Below are positions 52,665 to 62,049 of a stretch of DNA of 64,000 bases, piece by piece. How positions within the stretch are numbered: position 1 is the first letter of the stretch; the number at the start of each line of letters is the position of its first letter. The DNA lies in assembly GCA_031423615.1 (NCBI GenBank), contig JANPFV010000104.1, positions 1 to 64,000 on the forward strand, in the 5' to 3' direction. A program made the position numbers and the translations under genes. Source of the DNA: JADLGJ01 sp031423615. GTDB lineage: Bacteria; Omnitrophota; Gorgyraeia; Zapsychrales; JANLHA01. The notes beneath the pieces were generated by a model. It had not been told where the DNA came from, did not search any database, and saw nothing but the letters and a program-made list of their open reading frames with translations.

Positions 52665-53135
52665 ATGAAGATCAGCGAATTTCTCTGCACCAAAGCCGTA
52701 ACATCCGACCTCAAAGCGACGACCAAAAAAGAAGTAATAGAAGAACTCGTTGACCTCTTGGTCAAGGCTGGCGCAATTGAAAAGAAAATCCGGAACAAAC
52801 TTGTTGAAACTCTCATGGTCCGCGAGGCCTTGGGCTCGACGGCCATTGGACAGGGTGTCGCCATTCCGCACGGGAAATGTGAAAGTGTCACCAAGTTGAC
52901 AGCCGCGTTGGGAATCAGCAAAAAAGGCATAGACTTTGATTCTTTGGACGGTGAGCCTGCTTATATCTTTTTTCTTTTAGCGGCGCCGATTGATTCAGCC
53001 GGACCTCACCTCAAAGCCTTGCAAAGGATCACCCGTCTGCTCAAAGACAAATACTTCCGGGAAAACTTTAAATCCGCTAAGGATGAGAAGGTCATTTTGG
53101 CGCTATTGACTCAAGACGACGGCCAGACCGTATAA
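52665..53135 (+). CDS. ptsN: PTS EIIA-like (PtsN/fructose-type) regulatory protein
   Basis: The 156-residue protein is a PTS EIIA domain of the mannitol/fructose (Ntr) type with active-site H69 in GVAIPHGKCESV and LLAAPIDSAGPHL. It stands alone without EIIB or EIIC domains, as regulatory EIIA proteins do. AAGGAG at 52653-52658 positions the start; the frame is open upstream into tRNA-Gly, which cannot be coding. Confidence 0.88.
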   Translation: MKISEFLCTKAVTSDLKATTKKEVIEELVDLLVKAGAIEKKIRNKLVETLMVREALGSTAIGQGVAIPHGKCESVTKLTAALGISKKGIDFDSLDGEPAYIFFLLAAPIDSAGPHLKALQRITRLLKDKYFRENFKSAKDEKVILALLTQDDGQTV

Positions 53136-53142
53136 CTTTTCT

Positions 53143-54381
53143 ATGCCCAGCAATTTGTTAAAGTGGCTGTATCCCGGCATGAGAATAAAAAGGTGGCTTT
53201 CGATTGCCGCCAGCGGTGTTCTCATTGTGGCATTCGGATCATTGGCCGCCGGAGCTCCGTATTGGCAAGTGCGTAGTCTCGGCGTCATTATCCTCATTTG
53301 CGGAATCACTTTAATCGTTTTAGGAATAGGAAAGCTGATTGTTTCTTTTATCACGCTTTTTCTTCCTGAAGGAGAACGAGAACTCGTTAATATTTTGTAC
53401 GAAAAGCGTTTTCTTGAGCGGGGCCCCAAAATTGTCACGGTTGGCGGCGGACATGGATTATCGAATCTTTTGTTGGGGTTAAAAGATTATACCGCTAATT
53501 TAACGGCGATTGTGACCGTAGCCGACAGCGGGGGATCTTCCGGACGATTGCGCGAGGAGTTTAATATTGTCGCCCCGGGTGATATTCGCAATTGTCTTGT
53601 GGCTTTGGCCGACGCTCCCAAATTGATGGGCGAGCTTTTTCAGTTTCGTTTTTCCACTGCCTCCCAGTTAGACGGGCATAATTTCGGAAATTTATTTTTG
53701 ACGGCGATGGTGCAGGTCACCGGTGATTTTGAAATGGCCGTCAAGGAGTCGAGTAAGGTCCTGGCGATCCGGGGACATGTTGTTCCGGCGACGGTGAGCA
53801 ATGTCCAGCTTGTCGCGGAATACGAAGACGGCAGCATTACGGAAGGCGAAGCCCAAATCCCTAAGCCGGGATTACGCATCAAACAGGTTTTTTTAAAACC
53901 GGATGATCCTTTGCCGACCCAGGACGCGCTGGATGCCATTGAACAGGCGGAAGTGATTATTCTTGGCCCGGGAAGTCTTTATACCAGTGTTATTCCAAAT
54001 CTTTTGATCAAGAAAATTAGCGAATATATCTCCAAGTCCAAGGCATACAAAATTTATGTTTGCAATGTCATGACCCAGCCCGGAGAAACGGATCATTATT
54101 CGGCCAATGAACACTTGGAAGCTATTGTCAACCATTCGAGCCCCCAGATATTAAATGCGTGCTTGGTGAATTCCACGGAAGTGCCTTTGGAAGCCCGTGA
54201 ACGTTACGAAATGGCGGGAGCTTCCCCGGTGACGGCCGATATGCAAAGAATTGAAGCCATGGGCATCACGGCGGTGGGTACGGATCTTTTGAGTGTCAAT
54301 GATTATGTCCGTCATGATTCGCAAAAGTTGACCAAGGCCTTGATCACGCTTATCGAAAAAAACCGCGTGATCAAAAGGTAA
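53143..54381 (+). CDS. yvcK: YvcK/GlmR (CofD-like) protein with N-terminal membrane hairpin
   Basis: Residues 95 to 412 match YvcK: VTVGGGHGLSNLLLGLKDY, VTVADSGGSSGRLREEF, PGDIRNCLVALAD, LGPGSLYTSVIPNLL and VMTQPGETDHYS. YvcK/GlmR links UDP-GlcNAc supply to growth on gluconeogenic carbon. Two hydrophobic helices precede the domain (WLSIAASGVLIVAFGSLAAG; SLGVIILICGITLIVLGIG), anchoring it to the membrane, an extension absent from Bacillus YvcK. It sits between EIIA and HPr. Confidence 0.92.
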   Translation: MPSNLLKWLYPGMRIKRWLSIAASGVLIVAFGSLAAGAPYWQVRSLGVIILICGITLIVLGIGKLIVSFITLFLPEGERELVNILYEKRFLERGPKIVTVGGGHGLSNLLLGLKDYTANLTAIVTVADSGGSSGRLREEFNIVAPGDIRNCLVALADAPKLMGELFQFRFSTASQLDGHNFGNLFLTAMVQVTGDFEMAVKESSKVLAIRGHVVPATVSNVQLVAEYEDGSITEGEAQIPKPGLRIKQVFLKPDDPLPTQDALDAIEQAEVIILGPGSLYTSVIPNLLIKKISEYISKSKAYKIYVCNVMTQPGETDHYSANEHLEAIVNHSSPQILNACLVNSTEVPLEARERYEMAGASPVTADMQRIEAMGITAVGTDLLSVNDYVRHDSQKLTKALITLIEKNRVIKR

Positions 54382-54388
54382 GACACTT

Positions 54389-54652
54389 ATGCCACGGATT
54401 GAAAAGGAGATTATTGTAAGAAGCCAACAGGGCCTGCATGCCCGGCCTGCCGCGCTTTTTGTCCAGACGGCCGTCAAATATGATGCCAGTCTCAATATTA
54501 AAAAGGACGAGGAGACCGTCAATGGGAAGTCTATCATGGGAATCTTGATGCTGGGTATTCAGTGCAACACTCCTATTATCCTTATCGCCGAGGGAGACGA
54601 TGCCGAAGCTTTGATCGCGGAGCTGGAAGCATTTTTAAGCAAAGATGAATGA
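54389..54652 (+). CDS. ptsH: HPr phosphocarrier protein
   Basis: The 87-residue protein carries H17 in RSQQGLHARPAALF, the phosphate acceptor from EI, and S48 in NGKSIMGIL, the site HPr kinase uses in other bacteria. An HPr kinase is not visible here. The stop overlaps the ptsI start by 8 nt. Confidence 0.95.
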   Translation: MPRIEKEIIVRSQQGLHARPAALFVQTAVKYDASLNIKKDEETVNGKSIMGILMLGIQCNTPIILIAEGDDAEALIAELEAFLSKDE

Positions 54653-56411
54653 ACTTGTTTTAAAAGGTGTTCCGGCCGCTCCGGGGATTGCTATCGGGTC
54701 CGCTTATATCATTGACAAGCAGGACGTGATTATCCCTCCGCGTGCGATTTTGGAAAAGGAAATTCCCATTGAAATCGCCCGCTTTGAAGAAGCCCTTCTT
54801 AAGACCCGCGAGCAAATTTCCGCATTAAAGAAAAAAATCAGCGACGAAATCGGCAGTCAGCACGCCCAGATTTTTGACGCCCACCTTTTGGTCCTTGAAG
54901 ATCGCATGTTAATCGAAGACGTTGTCAAGAAAATCCGCACCGACAAGCAATCGGCGGAATATGTTTTTTCGAATGTTTTTAAAAAATACATCAAGGTTTT
55001 CGCCAATATTGAAGATGAATATTTGCGCGAGCGATCCAGCGATGTGAATGATATTGCTCGACGGGTGCTTAAAAATCTCATCGATGAAACGCGCTATACC
55101 CACGAGCTGGAAAATCTTTCCGAAGAACTGGTCATTATCGCCCACGATCTTTCTCCGTCGGATACGGCGAGCATGTTCAATAAAAATGTCCTGGCTTTTG
55201 CCACCGACATCGGCGGCCGCACGTCTCATACCGCGATCATGGCCAAATCCTTAGGGGTGCCTGCCGTAGTCGGCCTTAAGGACGCGACCTTGCGCATCAG
55301 TAATCAGGATATGGTCATTGTCGATGGTCGGATGGGTTTAGTCATTGTCCATCCGCAGGAGAAAACTTTAAACATCTATCGCGCGGAAAAAACCCGTATC
55401 CTTTCCATGCGTCACCGTTTTGACGACATTAAAGATTTGCCGTCGGAAACCAAGGACGGCCGGAAGCTGGACGTTTGTGCCAACCTTGAACTTCCGGAGG
55501 AAATCCCGATGATTCTGACTCGCGGCGCGGCCGGAATCGGATTGTATCGCACGGAATATTTTTATATGAATCGGGTTGATCTTCCCAATGAGGAAGAGCA
55601 GTTTAATGCTTATAAGAAAGTCGCACAATCCATGTCGCCGCTTCCGGTCACAATCCGGACCCTTGATCTCGGCGGGGACAAATTCATTTCCAGTTTACAG
55701 ATTCCCCGTGATATGTATCCTTTTTTGGGCTGGCGAGCTTTGAAATTTTGTCTGGAACGGCCTGATATTTTTGAGACCCAGCTGAGAGCTATTTTGCGGG
55801 CATCGTATTATGGTAAGGTACGGATGATGTATCCTATGGTTTCCGGCCCGGGAGAATTTAGAAGTGTCAATGTTGTTTTAGAACGGGTGAAAAATAATTT
55901 ACGAAAAGAGAAGGTCCCTTTCGATGAGGAAATGGAAGTCGGAGCGATGATCGAGGTCCCTTCTGCAGCGATGACATCCGATATTCTAGCCAAAGAGGCC
56001 AAATTCTTCAGTATCGGAACCAATGATCTTATTCAATACACCTTGGCCATCGACCGCGTCAATGAGCAGACCGCGGCGTTTTATGAACCTTGTCATCCCG
56101 CTGTTTTGCGTTTGATCCAGCGTACGGTTGAGGCCGGACACAAGGAAAACATCAAGGTGGCTCTTTGCGGGGAAATGTCGAGTGAGCCGATTTATGCGCT
56201 TATTTTGCTGGGTTTGGAACTTGATGAATTCAGTATGTCGCCGGGAAATATTTTACAAGTCAAAAAGATGATCCGCAGCGTCAGTTTTCATGACGCCAAG
56301 GAATTGGCGCAAAGGGCCTTGCAGCTGACCACCGGGCAAGAGATTGAGGAGCTTTGCCGGAGCCGGTTACAGGAACTGGCCCCTAATATTTTTAACACCG
56401 ACGGATCTTGA
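54645..56411 (+). CDS. ptsI: PTS enzyme I (PEP-protein phosphotransferase)
   Basis: The 588-residue protein transfers phosphate from PEP to HPr through H195 (IGGRTSHTAIMAKSLGVPAV). The PEP-binding barrel shows GAAGIGLYRTEYFYMN, RTLDLGGDKF and FSIGTNDLIQYTLAIDR, and the C-terminal LCGEMSS. It is full length. With no sugar permease in view, PEP levels would feed phosphate to EIIA for regulation; the PEPCK at 8301 controls the same pool. Confidence 0.96.
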   Translation: MNELVLKGVPAAPGIAIGSAYIIDKQDVIIPPRAILEKEIPIEIARFEEALLKTREQISALKKKISDEIGSQHAQIFDAHLLVLEDRMLIEDVVKKIRTDKQSAEYVFSNVFKKYIKVFANIEDEYLRERSSDVNDIARRVLKNLIDETRYTHELENLSEELVIIAHDLSPSDTASMFNKNVLAFATDIGGRTSHTAIMAKSLGVPAVVGLKDATLRISNQDMVIVDGRMGLVIVHPQEKTLNIYRAEKTRILSMRHRFDDIKDLPSETKDGRKLDVCANLELPEEIPMILTRGAAGIGLYRTEYFYMNRVDLPNEEEQFNAYKKVAQSMSPLPVTIRTLDLGGDKFISSLQIPRDMYPFLGWRALKFCLERPDIFETQLRAILRASYYGKVRMMYPMVSGPGEFRSVNVVLERVKNNLRKEKVPFDEEMEVGAMIEVPSAAMTSDILAKEAKFFSIGTNDLIQYTLAIDRVNEQTAAFYEPCHPAVLRLIQRTVEAGHKENIKVALCGEMSSEPIYALILLGLELDEFSMSPGNILQVKKMIRSVSFHDAKELAQRALQLTTGQEIEELCRSRLQELAPNIFNTDGS

Positions 56412-56426
56412 TTAAGGACGATACTC

Positions 56427-57167
56427 ATGAAAGCTCTCATTTTAGCTGCGGGTTACGGGACACGGTTGGCTTCCATCGCCGCAAATACACCTAAACCTTT
56501 ATTGCCGGTTAACCATCAACCTTTGATCAATTACATCGTCGATAAATTGCGGGGCCTGCCGGATTTAAACGAGCTGCTTGTTATCACCAATGAAAAGTTT
56601 CATACGCATTTTGAATTGTGGGCCAAGGGCCTGCAAAAAAATTTTCCCGTTCCTATTAAAATTATTAATGATGGGACGACGACTCCCGAAGGTCGGCTGG
56701 GATCGGTGGGTGACATTAATTTTACGATCAAAAAAACCGGCTTAAGCGACGATTTGTTTGTCCTTGGGGGAGACAATCTATTTGATTATCAACTCAATGA
56801 TTTTGTAACTTTTGCTTCAAAAAAACGTTCAGCGGTGACCATTGGGCTGTATGATATCCACGATTTGAAGGAAGCTCATATGTACGGGGTTGTAGAAATC
56901 GGACCCGACGGGAAATTGGTATCTTTTGAAGAAAAACCGGAAAAGCCAAAATCCACTTTGATTTCGATGTGTTGCTATTATTTTCCTAAGGGAACATTAC
57001 CCTATCTTCCCCAGTATGAGAAAGTATCGGGCAAAATGGATAAGGCGGGAGAATATATTCGCTGGGTCAGTGAAGAAAAAGAGGTTTACGGTTTTACTTT
57101 TTCCGGAAAATGGTATGATATCGGAAGTATTGAATCCTATAAAGAAGCTCAAGAGAATTTTAAGTAG
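56427..57167 (+). CDS. Sugar-1-phosphate nucleotidyltransferase
   Basis: The 246-residue protein starts MKALILAAGYGTRLASIAAN with PKPLLPVNHQPLI, the RmlA/NTP_transferase signature, and has FVLGGDNLFDY (metal-binding Asp) and FSGKWYDIGSIESYKEA. It activates a hexose phosphate with a nucleotide; the base and sugar cannot be read. It may supply the lipid-linked sugar module at 19783-23841. The short spacer to metK is described separately. Confidence 0.88.
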   Translation: MKALILAAGYGTRLASIAANTPKPLLPVNHQPLINYIVDKLRGLPDLNELLVITNEKFHTHFELWAKGLQKNFPVPIKIINDGTTTPEGRLGSVGDINFTIKKTGLSDDLFVLGGDNLFDYQLNDFVTFASKKRSAVTIGLYDIHDLKEAHMYGVVEIGPDGKLVSFEEKPEKPKSTLISMCCYYFPKGTLPYLPQYEKVSGKMDKAGEYIRWVSEEKEVYGFTFSGKWYDIGSIESYKEAQENFK

Positions 57168-57192
57168 TCCCCAGCCACAAGGGCGAGGGAAT

Positions 57193-57224
57193 CCATTTAA
57201 TGGCTGAACCATGAAAGGATGGTT
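57193..57224 (+). promoter_or_regulatory. metK leader hairpin holding the ribosome-binding site in its loop
   Basis: CCAT (57193-57196) pairs with ATGG (57200-57203). AACCAT (57207-57212) pairs with ATGGTT (57219-57224) and its loop is GAAAGG, whose AAAGG is the likely ribosome-binding site of ATG 57230. ATGG of the first stem can also pair with CCAT of the second, so the two states compete. Confidence 0.4.
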
Positions 57225-57229
57225 GTCAG

Positions 57230-58432
57230 ATGAAAGGAAAGTATTTTATTACATCAGAATCCGTAGGGAACGGTCACCCGGATAAAGTTTGCGATCAAAT
57301 TTCAGATTCGATTTTGGATGCGGTTTTAAGGGAAGATCCCAAAGGCCGTGTGGCTTGCGAAACTTTTATTACCGCCGGTTTGGTCATCGTGGGTGGTGAA
57401 ATCACGACGTCGACCTATATCGATGTGCAAAAATTGGTTCGAAAGGTTTTAAGCGGCATCGGCTACACGGATATCAAATATGGTTTTAGCGCCGATACCT
57501 GCGCCATATTAAACGCTATTAACGCTCAATCTCCGGATATTTCCCAAGGGGTCGACACCGGCGGAGCCGGAGATCAAGGCATCATGATCGGTTATGCGTG
57601 TGATGAAACCCCGGAACTCATGCCGCTTCCTATCATGCTCGCCCACAAATTGGTTCGCCGCGTTGAAGAAGTTCGCACCAAGGGGATTTTGGATTATCTG
57701 GGCCCGGATTGTAAAAGTCAGGTCACCGTCGAGTATAAAGATGGAATTCCTCAGCGCATCGATACGGTTGTTTTAGCCTGCCAGCACTTAGAAAAAATCT
57801 TGGACAAAACCGGCAAGTTCATCACGCAAGAAGCTAAAAAGGAAATCATCAAAGTCATTGCTATGCCCATCGTCGGCAAAATGATCGACGCCAAAACAAA
57901 ATTCTTCGTCAATGAAACCGGCAAGTTCGTTGTCGGCGGGCCGCAGTCGGACACCGGTGTGACCGGCCGCAAGATCATTGTCGATACTTACGGCGGAGTT
58001 GTTTCACACGGCGGCGGGGCTTTTTCCGGTAAGGATCCGACCAAGGTTGACCGTTCCGCAACCTATATGGCCCGCTATGTGGCCAAAAACATTGTGGCGG
58101 CCGGTTTAGCGAAGCGTTGCTGGATACAAATCGGATACGCCATTGGTGTGGCTGAGCCGGTCAGCGTTATGGTCGATACTTTCGGTACAGGGAACATTGC
58201 TGATGAGGCTTTGACCGATTTGGTCCGCAAGTATTTTGATATGACCCCGCGGGCCATTATTAAGGAATTGGATTTGCAAAAGCCAGTTTATCAAAGGACG
58301 GCCGCTTACGGCCATTTTGGGCGGGAAGAATTCACATGGGAAAAAACGGACAAGGCCGCTACGCTTAAAAAGGCGGCAAATCCAACACCCGTCGCTGCAT
58401 CGTCTAAAAAAAAAGATAAAGTTTTAGTTTAG
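57230..58432 (+). CDS. metK: S-adenosylmethionine synthetase
   Basis: The 400-residue protein makes SAM from methionine and ATP. It has ESVGNGHPDKVCDQISDS, GAGDQGIMIGYACDE and GGAFSGKDPTKVDRSATY, the family's ATP and phosphate motifs. The C-terminus has a short Lys-rich extension. ahcY follows within 8 nt, placing SAM synthesis and SAH breakdown in one unit. Confidence 0.97.
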   Translation: MKGKYFITSESVGNGHPDKVCDQISDSILDAVLREDPKGRVACETFITAGLVIVGGEITTSTYIDVQKLVRKVLSGIGYTDIKYGFSADTCAILNAINAQSPDISQGVDTGGAGDQGIMIGYACDETPELMPLPIMLAHKLVRRVEEVRTKGILDYLGPDCKSQVTVEYKDGIPQRIDTVVLACQHLEKILDKTGKFITQEAKKEIIKVIAMPIVGKMIDAKTKFFVNETGKFVVGGPQSDTGVTGRKIIVDTYGGVVSHGGGAFSGKDPTKVDRSATYMARYVAKNIVAAGLAKRCWIQIGYAIGVAEPVSVMVDTFGTGNIADEALTDLVRKYFDMTPRAIIKELDLQKPVYQRTAAYGHFGREEFTWEKTDKAATLKKAANPTPVAASSKKKDKVLV

Positions 58433-58440
58433 GAGAAATC

Positions 58441-59763
58441 ATGGAAGACACTCAAACCGTACCTGCGGCAAACCGGACCGCGAATTATACAAAAAGGGAA
58501 GTTCGCATGAAGTATGACGTCAAAGACATCAATTTAGCTAAAAAGGGGAAACTACGCATCGAATGGGCGTTTAAGGATATGCCGGTTTTGTCTTTGATTG
58601 AGCAGCGTTTTGAAAAAGAAAAACCTTTAAAGGGATTGCGAGTTGCGGCCTGTTTGCATGTCACGACGGAAACAGGAAATCTGGCCCGCGTTTTAAAAGC
58701 TGGCGGGGCGGATGTTTTTATTTGCGCCTCGAATCCTTTATCCACCCAAGACGACGTTGCCGCTTCTCTCGTCAAGGATTATGGTATTCCCACCTTTGCC
58801 ATTAAAGGAGAAGATACCAAAACATATTACAGTCATTTGAACGCGGTGTTAGACAGCCGCCCGAATTTGACGATGGATGATGGGGCAGACTTGGTTTCAG
58901 AAATCCATCAAAAGCGTAAAGATCTTTTAAAGGATATTCTGGCCGGAACCGAGGAAACCACGACGGGCGTTATCCGTTTAAAGAGTCTGGAAAAGAGTAA
59001 ACTGTTGATGTATCCCATCATTGCGGTCAATGATGCCTTAACCAAACATTTTTTTGATAACCGTTATGGAACCGGCCAATCCACATTAGATGGAATCATC
59101 CGTGCAACCAATCGTTTGGTTGCCGGCTCCAGTTTTGTCGTTTGCGGTTACGGCTGGTGCGGCCGCGGTGTGGCGATGCGTGCGTCGGGTTTAGGGGCAC
59201 GCGTTATTGTGACCGAGGTTGATCCGCTAAAGGCGTTGGAAGCGGTCATGGATGGTTATGATGTCATGCCGATCAAGGAGGCTGCAAAAATTGGTGATTT
59301 TTTTGTCACGGTAACAGGCGACATTAACGTCATCCGTGCCGAGCACATGGCGACAATGAAAGAAGGGGCCATTATGTGCAACTCCGGGCACTTCAATGCT
59401 GAACTTGATATCGCCGGTTTGGAAAGAATTACGAAATCTCGTCGGATGATCCGAGATTATGTGGAAGAATTCTCGTTAAAGAATGGTAAAAATATTTATC
59501 TTTTAGGAGAGGGACGCCTGATTAACCTCGCATCGGCGGAAGGACATCCGGCTTCGGTCATGGACATGAGCTTTGCCAATCAAGCTTTGGCTTCGGAATT
59601 TGTCGCCATGAATTATAAAAAGCTTGACAAGAAAGTTTACAGTGTTCCCCAAGATATTGATCAAAATATTGCGAAACTTAAGTTGAAGGCCTTGGGTATT
59701 AAGATCGACGTTTTGACGCCGGAACAAAAGAAATATCTTTCCAGCTGGGAGATGGGCACCTAA
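58441..59763 (+). CDS. ahcY: Adenosylhomocysteinase
   Basis: The enzyme splits S-adenosylhomocysteine to adenosine and homocysteine using bound NAD. It has HVTTETGNLARVLKAGGADV, the NAD motif CGYGWCGRGVA, EETTTGVIRLKSL, NSGHFNAELD and GEGRLINLASAEGHPA. TAGGAGA precedes ATG 58441, giving 440 residues. A second in-frame ATG at 58507, preceded by AAGGGAA, matches the usual family start (KYDVKDINLAKKGKLRIEW) and gives 418; either may be used. An intrinsic terminator follows the stop. Confidence 0.96.
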   Translation: MEDTQTVPAANRTANYTKREVRMKYDVKDINLAKKGKLRIEWAFKDMPVLSLIEQRFEKEKPLKGLRVAACLHVTTETGNLARVLKAGGADVFICASNPLSTQDDVAASLVKDYGIPTFAIKGEDTKTYYSHLNAVLDSRPNLTMDDGADLVSEIHQKRKDLLKDILAGTEETTTGVIRLKSLEKSKLLMYPIIAVNDALTKHFFDNRYGTGQSTLDGIIRATNRLVAGSSFVVCGYGWCGRGVAMRASGLGARVIVTEVDPLKALEAVMDGYDVMPIKEAAKIGDFFVTVTGDINVIRAEHMATMKEGAIMCNSGHFNAELDIAGLERITKSRRMIRDYVEEFSLKNGKNIYLLGEGRLINLASAEGHPASVMDMSFANQALASEFVAMNYKKLDKKVYSVPQDIDQNIAKLKLKALGIKIDVLTPEQKKYLSSWEMGT

Positions 59764-59781
59764 AGGAGAGTTTTAGATTCA

Positions 59782-59829
59782 AAAACACCGTTCTTGCGAG
59801 TCTGTATCGCGGGGGCGGTGTTTTCTTTA
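59782..59829 (+). terminator. Intrinsic terminator after ahcY
   Basis: AAAACACCG (59782-59790) pairs with CGGTGTTTT (59816-59824), with an inner stem CTTGCGA / TCGCGGG (59793-59799 with 59807-59813). The transcript continues in a T-rich tail (TTTTCTTTAATTT). Confidence 0.8.
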
Positions 59830-59874
59830 ATTTCGCTACTACTCATTTTTCCATTTGAAATGAGGGATAAAAAA

Positions 59875-60552
59875 ATGAAGATTTTATTAGTTGAGGATGA
59901 CAAACAAACGGCGCGATTTATCCTTAAGGGCCTGAAACAGGAAGGGTATTTTGTTAACCATGCTGAAAATGGCGAAGATGGACTTTACTCTGCCGAGATG
60001 GAAAATTATGATTTAGCGATTGTTGACATCATGATACCCAAGCTCGATGGGCTCAAAATGGTTGAACAATTACGCAAAAAGAAAATTCTTACCCCCGTTA
60101 TTATTCTGAGTGCTAAAAATAGCGTCGATGACCGTATCCGCGGATTACAGATGGGCGGCGATGATTATTTAGTCAAGCCCTTTGCCTTTGCGGAATTATT
60201 GGCACGAATTAAGGCTATTGTTCGGCGGAGCAACTCCAAAGCAGAGACGACCATTCTGCAGGTTGGCGATTTAATTCTAGATATCGTCAAACGGAAAGTT
60301 TTTCGCGAGAGTAAGGAAATCACCCTTCCTGTTGGAGAGTTTCTTTTGCTTGAATATTTGATGCAAAATGCGGGAAGGGTCGTTTCCAAGACCATGATTA
60401 TTGAAAATGTTTGGAGTTATCACTTTGACCCGGAAACAAATGTCATTGAAGCGCGTATCAGCCGATTGAGAAGCAAAATCGACCAGTCTTTTAAGAAAAA
60501 ACTTTTGCACACCGTGCGGGGATTTGGATATGTTGTGGAAGAAAGGGAATAA
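59875..60552 (+). CDS. OmpR/PhoB-family response regulator
   Basis: The 225-residue protein has a receiver domain (D8-D9, phospho-acceptor D51 in AIVDIMIPKLDG, K in YLVKPFAFAEL) and a winged-helix output (FLLLEYLMQNAGRVVSKTMI; NVIEARISRLRSKID; HTVRGFGYVVEE). GAGGG upstream marks ATG 59875; the in-frame extension from 59794 lies inside the terminator region and is not coding. It overlaps the kinase gene by 23 nt. Confidence 0.95.
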   Translation: MKILLVEDDKQTARFILKGLKQEGYFVNHAENGEDGLYSAEMENYDLAIVDIMIPKLDGLKMVEQLRKKKILTPVIILSAKNSVDDRIRGLQMGGDDYLVKPFAFAELLARIKAIVRRSNSKAETTILQVGDLILDIVKRKVFRESKEITLPVGEFLLLEYLMQNAGRVVSKTMIIENVWSYHFDPETNVIEARISRLRSKIDQSFKKKLLHTVRGFGYVVEERE

Positions 60553-61975
60553 TATTCTTCATAGCGTGGTGTTTCGGCTGACCCTATGGTACGCCGTCTT
60601 TTTTACAGTCGCTTTAGTTGCGCTTTTTATTATTAGCCAGCGCATTCTTTTGTCTGATCTTATCAAAATCACCGATCACGATTTGCTCATCAATTCTCAG
60701 AATTATGCCGTGGATATCAAAAAAGACACTTTGGAAGAAATCAAGGCCGATATCGTCGACGATGCCAATCAGGAAGGGTTAAGCCGGGTTTTTTATCGCC
60801 TGCTATCTTCTGATTTAAAGGTTATCGCTTCTTCGGATTTGAGCCAGTGGGAGAATTTGAATTTCCTGGAATTAAATGAATGGGCCAAATTGTCAATGTC
60901 CCAGAATGTTGTTTATCGCACCATTAAGGCGGCAGACCATGGCGGGAAGGTGCGGGTTATTAATCGGGCCATCGGTGATGGAAAGTATCTTTTGCAGATT
61001 GGGAAAATCGTCCGGGATAATAAGGCCTTAATGGACCGCTACCAAACCATTCTGGGGAGTATTGTTCTGGTATCTTTGTTGTGCGGGATCGGATTAGGTT
61101 TAGGGATGATTAAAAAAACAATGGAAGGTGTGGAGCGGGTTACGGAAACTGCGCAGCGCATTGGCAAGGAAGGGTTGGGCCATCGGGTCCAGTCGGGTAA
61201 GGAAGGAATAGAAATTGAGCGCTTGGCGGAAACTTTTAATAATATGCTGGACCGGATAGAACGATTGATGCTGGAGTTAAGGGATTTTACCAACAATGTG
61301 GCCCATGACTTGCGCACGCCGATTACGCGTATTCGCGGCTTTGCGGAGATGTCTTTATCAAACAAAGACAAGACACCGAATGACACCGAAGGCTATGGGG
61401 TCATTATGGAAGAATGCAACAATCTTATTCATATCATCAATACGGTTCTGGAAATTGCCGAAACAGATGCCGGCCTTAGAAATTATCAAGAAATCCAGAT
61501 GGACCTTAATGACCTTGTCAAAAAAGGATATGAGTTGTTCCTGCCTGTGGCCGAGGATAAGGAGATTGAACTTACGTTCCAAGGACCTTTGGATCCGGTT
61601 ATTATTTTTGGAAATGTTCCTCGGCTTCAGCGGATTGTTTCCAACCTTTTGGATAATGCTTTAAAATATACCGAAAGAAAAGGCGCAGTCCACGTCGAGG
61701 TCAAAACAAGTACGGATCATGCCCAAGTCTCCATTCGTGATACGGGCCTGGGAATGGATGAAGTCCATTTGAAACGGATTTTTGAAAAGTTTTACCGCAT
61801 TGAATCCAGCCGTTCAACGCCGGGCCATGGTTTGGGTTTAGCCTGGGTCAAATCTGCTCTTACAACAATGGGCGCAAGTATTACCGTCCACAGCGTTAAA
61901 GGAAGTGGCAGTATCTTTACTCTCTTAATTCCCTACCCTCCTTCTTCCAGTTCTCCCGACATTACAAAAATGTAA
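60530..61975 (+). CDS. Sensor histidine kinase, partner of the OmpR-type regulator
   Basis: The 481-residue protein has a membrane helix (LWYAVFFTVALVALFII), a periplasmic sensor region to about 165, a second helix (ILGSIVLVSLLCGIGLGLGM), HAMP, H259 in NNVAHDLRTPITRIRGF, then NLLDNALKY, IRDTGLGMD and GHGLGLAWVKSALTTMG. It is the CusS/heavy-metal-type architecture, but the signal is not readable. A TTG six bases before the ATG is in frame. The stop codon lies inside the inverted repeat ATTACA-AAAA-TGTAAT (61961-61976). Confidence 0.93.
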   Translation: MLWKKGNNILHSVVFRLTLWYAVFFTVALVALFIISQRILLSDLIKITDHDLLINSQNYAVDIKKDTLEEIKADIVDDANQEGLSRVFYRLLSSDLKVIASSDLSQWENLNFLELNEWAKLSMSQNVVYRTIKAADHGGKVRVINRAIGDGKYLLQIGKIVRDNKALMDRYQTILGSIVLVSLLCGIGLGLGMIKKTMEGVERVTETAQRIGKEGLGHRVQSGKEGIEIERLAETFNNMLDRIERLMLELRDFTNNVAHDLRTPITRIRGFAEMSLSNKDKTPNDTEGYGVIMEECNNLIHIINTVLEIAETDAGLRNYQEIQMDLNDLVKKGYELFLPVAEDKEIELTFQGPLDPVIIFGNVPRLQRIVSNLLDNALKYTERKGAVHVEVKTSTDHAQVSIRDTGLGMDEVHLKRIFEKFYRIESSRSTPGHGLGLAWVKSALTTMGASITVHSVKGSGSIFTLLIPYPPSSSSPDITKM

Positions 61976-61985
61976 TCTCCGCGTC

Positions 61986-62020
61986 AGGATAACATAATAG
62001 TCCTGTGTTATCTTTTGTTT
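61986..62020 (+). terminator. Intrinsic terminator after the two-component pair
   Basis: GATAACA (61988-61994) pairs with TGTTATC (62006-62012), extended by A-T and G-T pairs, with an 11-nt loop and TTTTGTTT directly after. It isolates the regulator/kinase pair from the genes to the right. Confidence 0.75.
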
Positions 62021-62049
62021 ATAGTCATAGTGACTCAAGGAGGAGAATT

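Noticed and set aside
57168..57229. A known SAM riboswitch class before metK
   Set aside because: The spacer is only 62 nt and none of the described SAM aptamer cores is visible; only the short hairpins remain.
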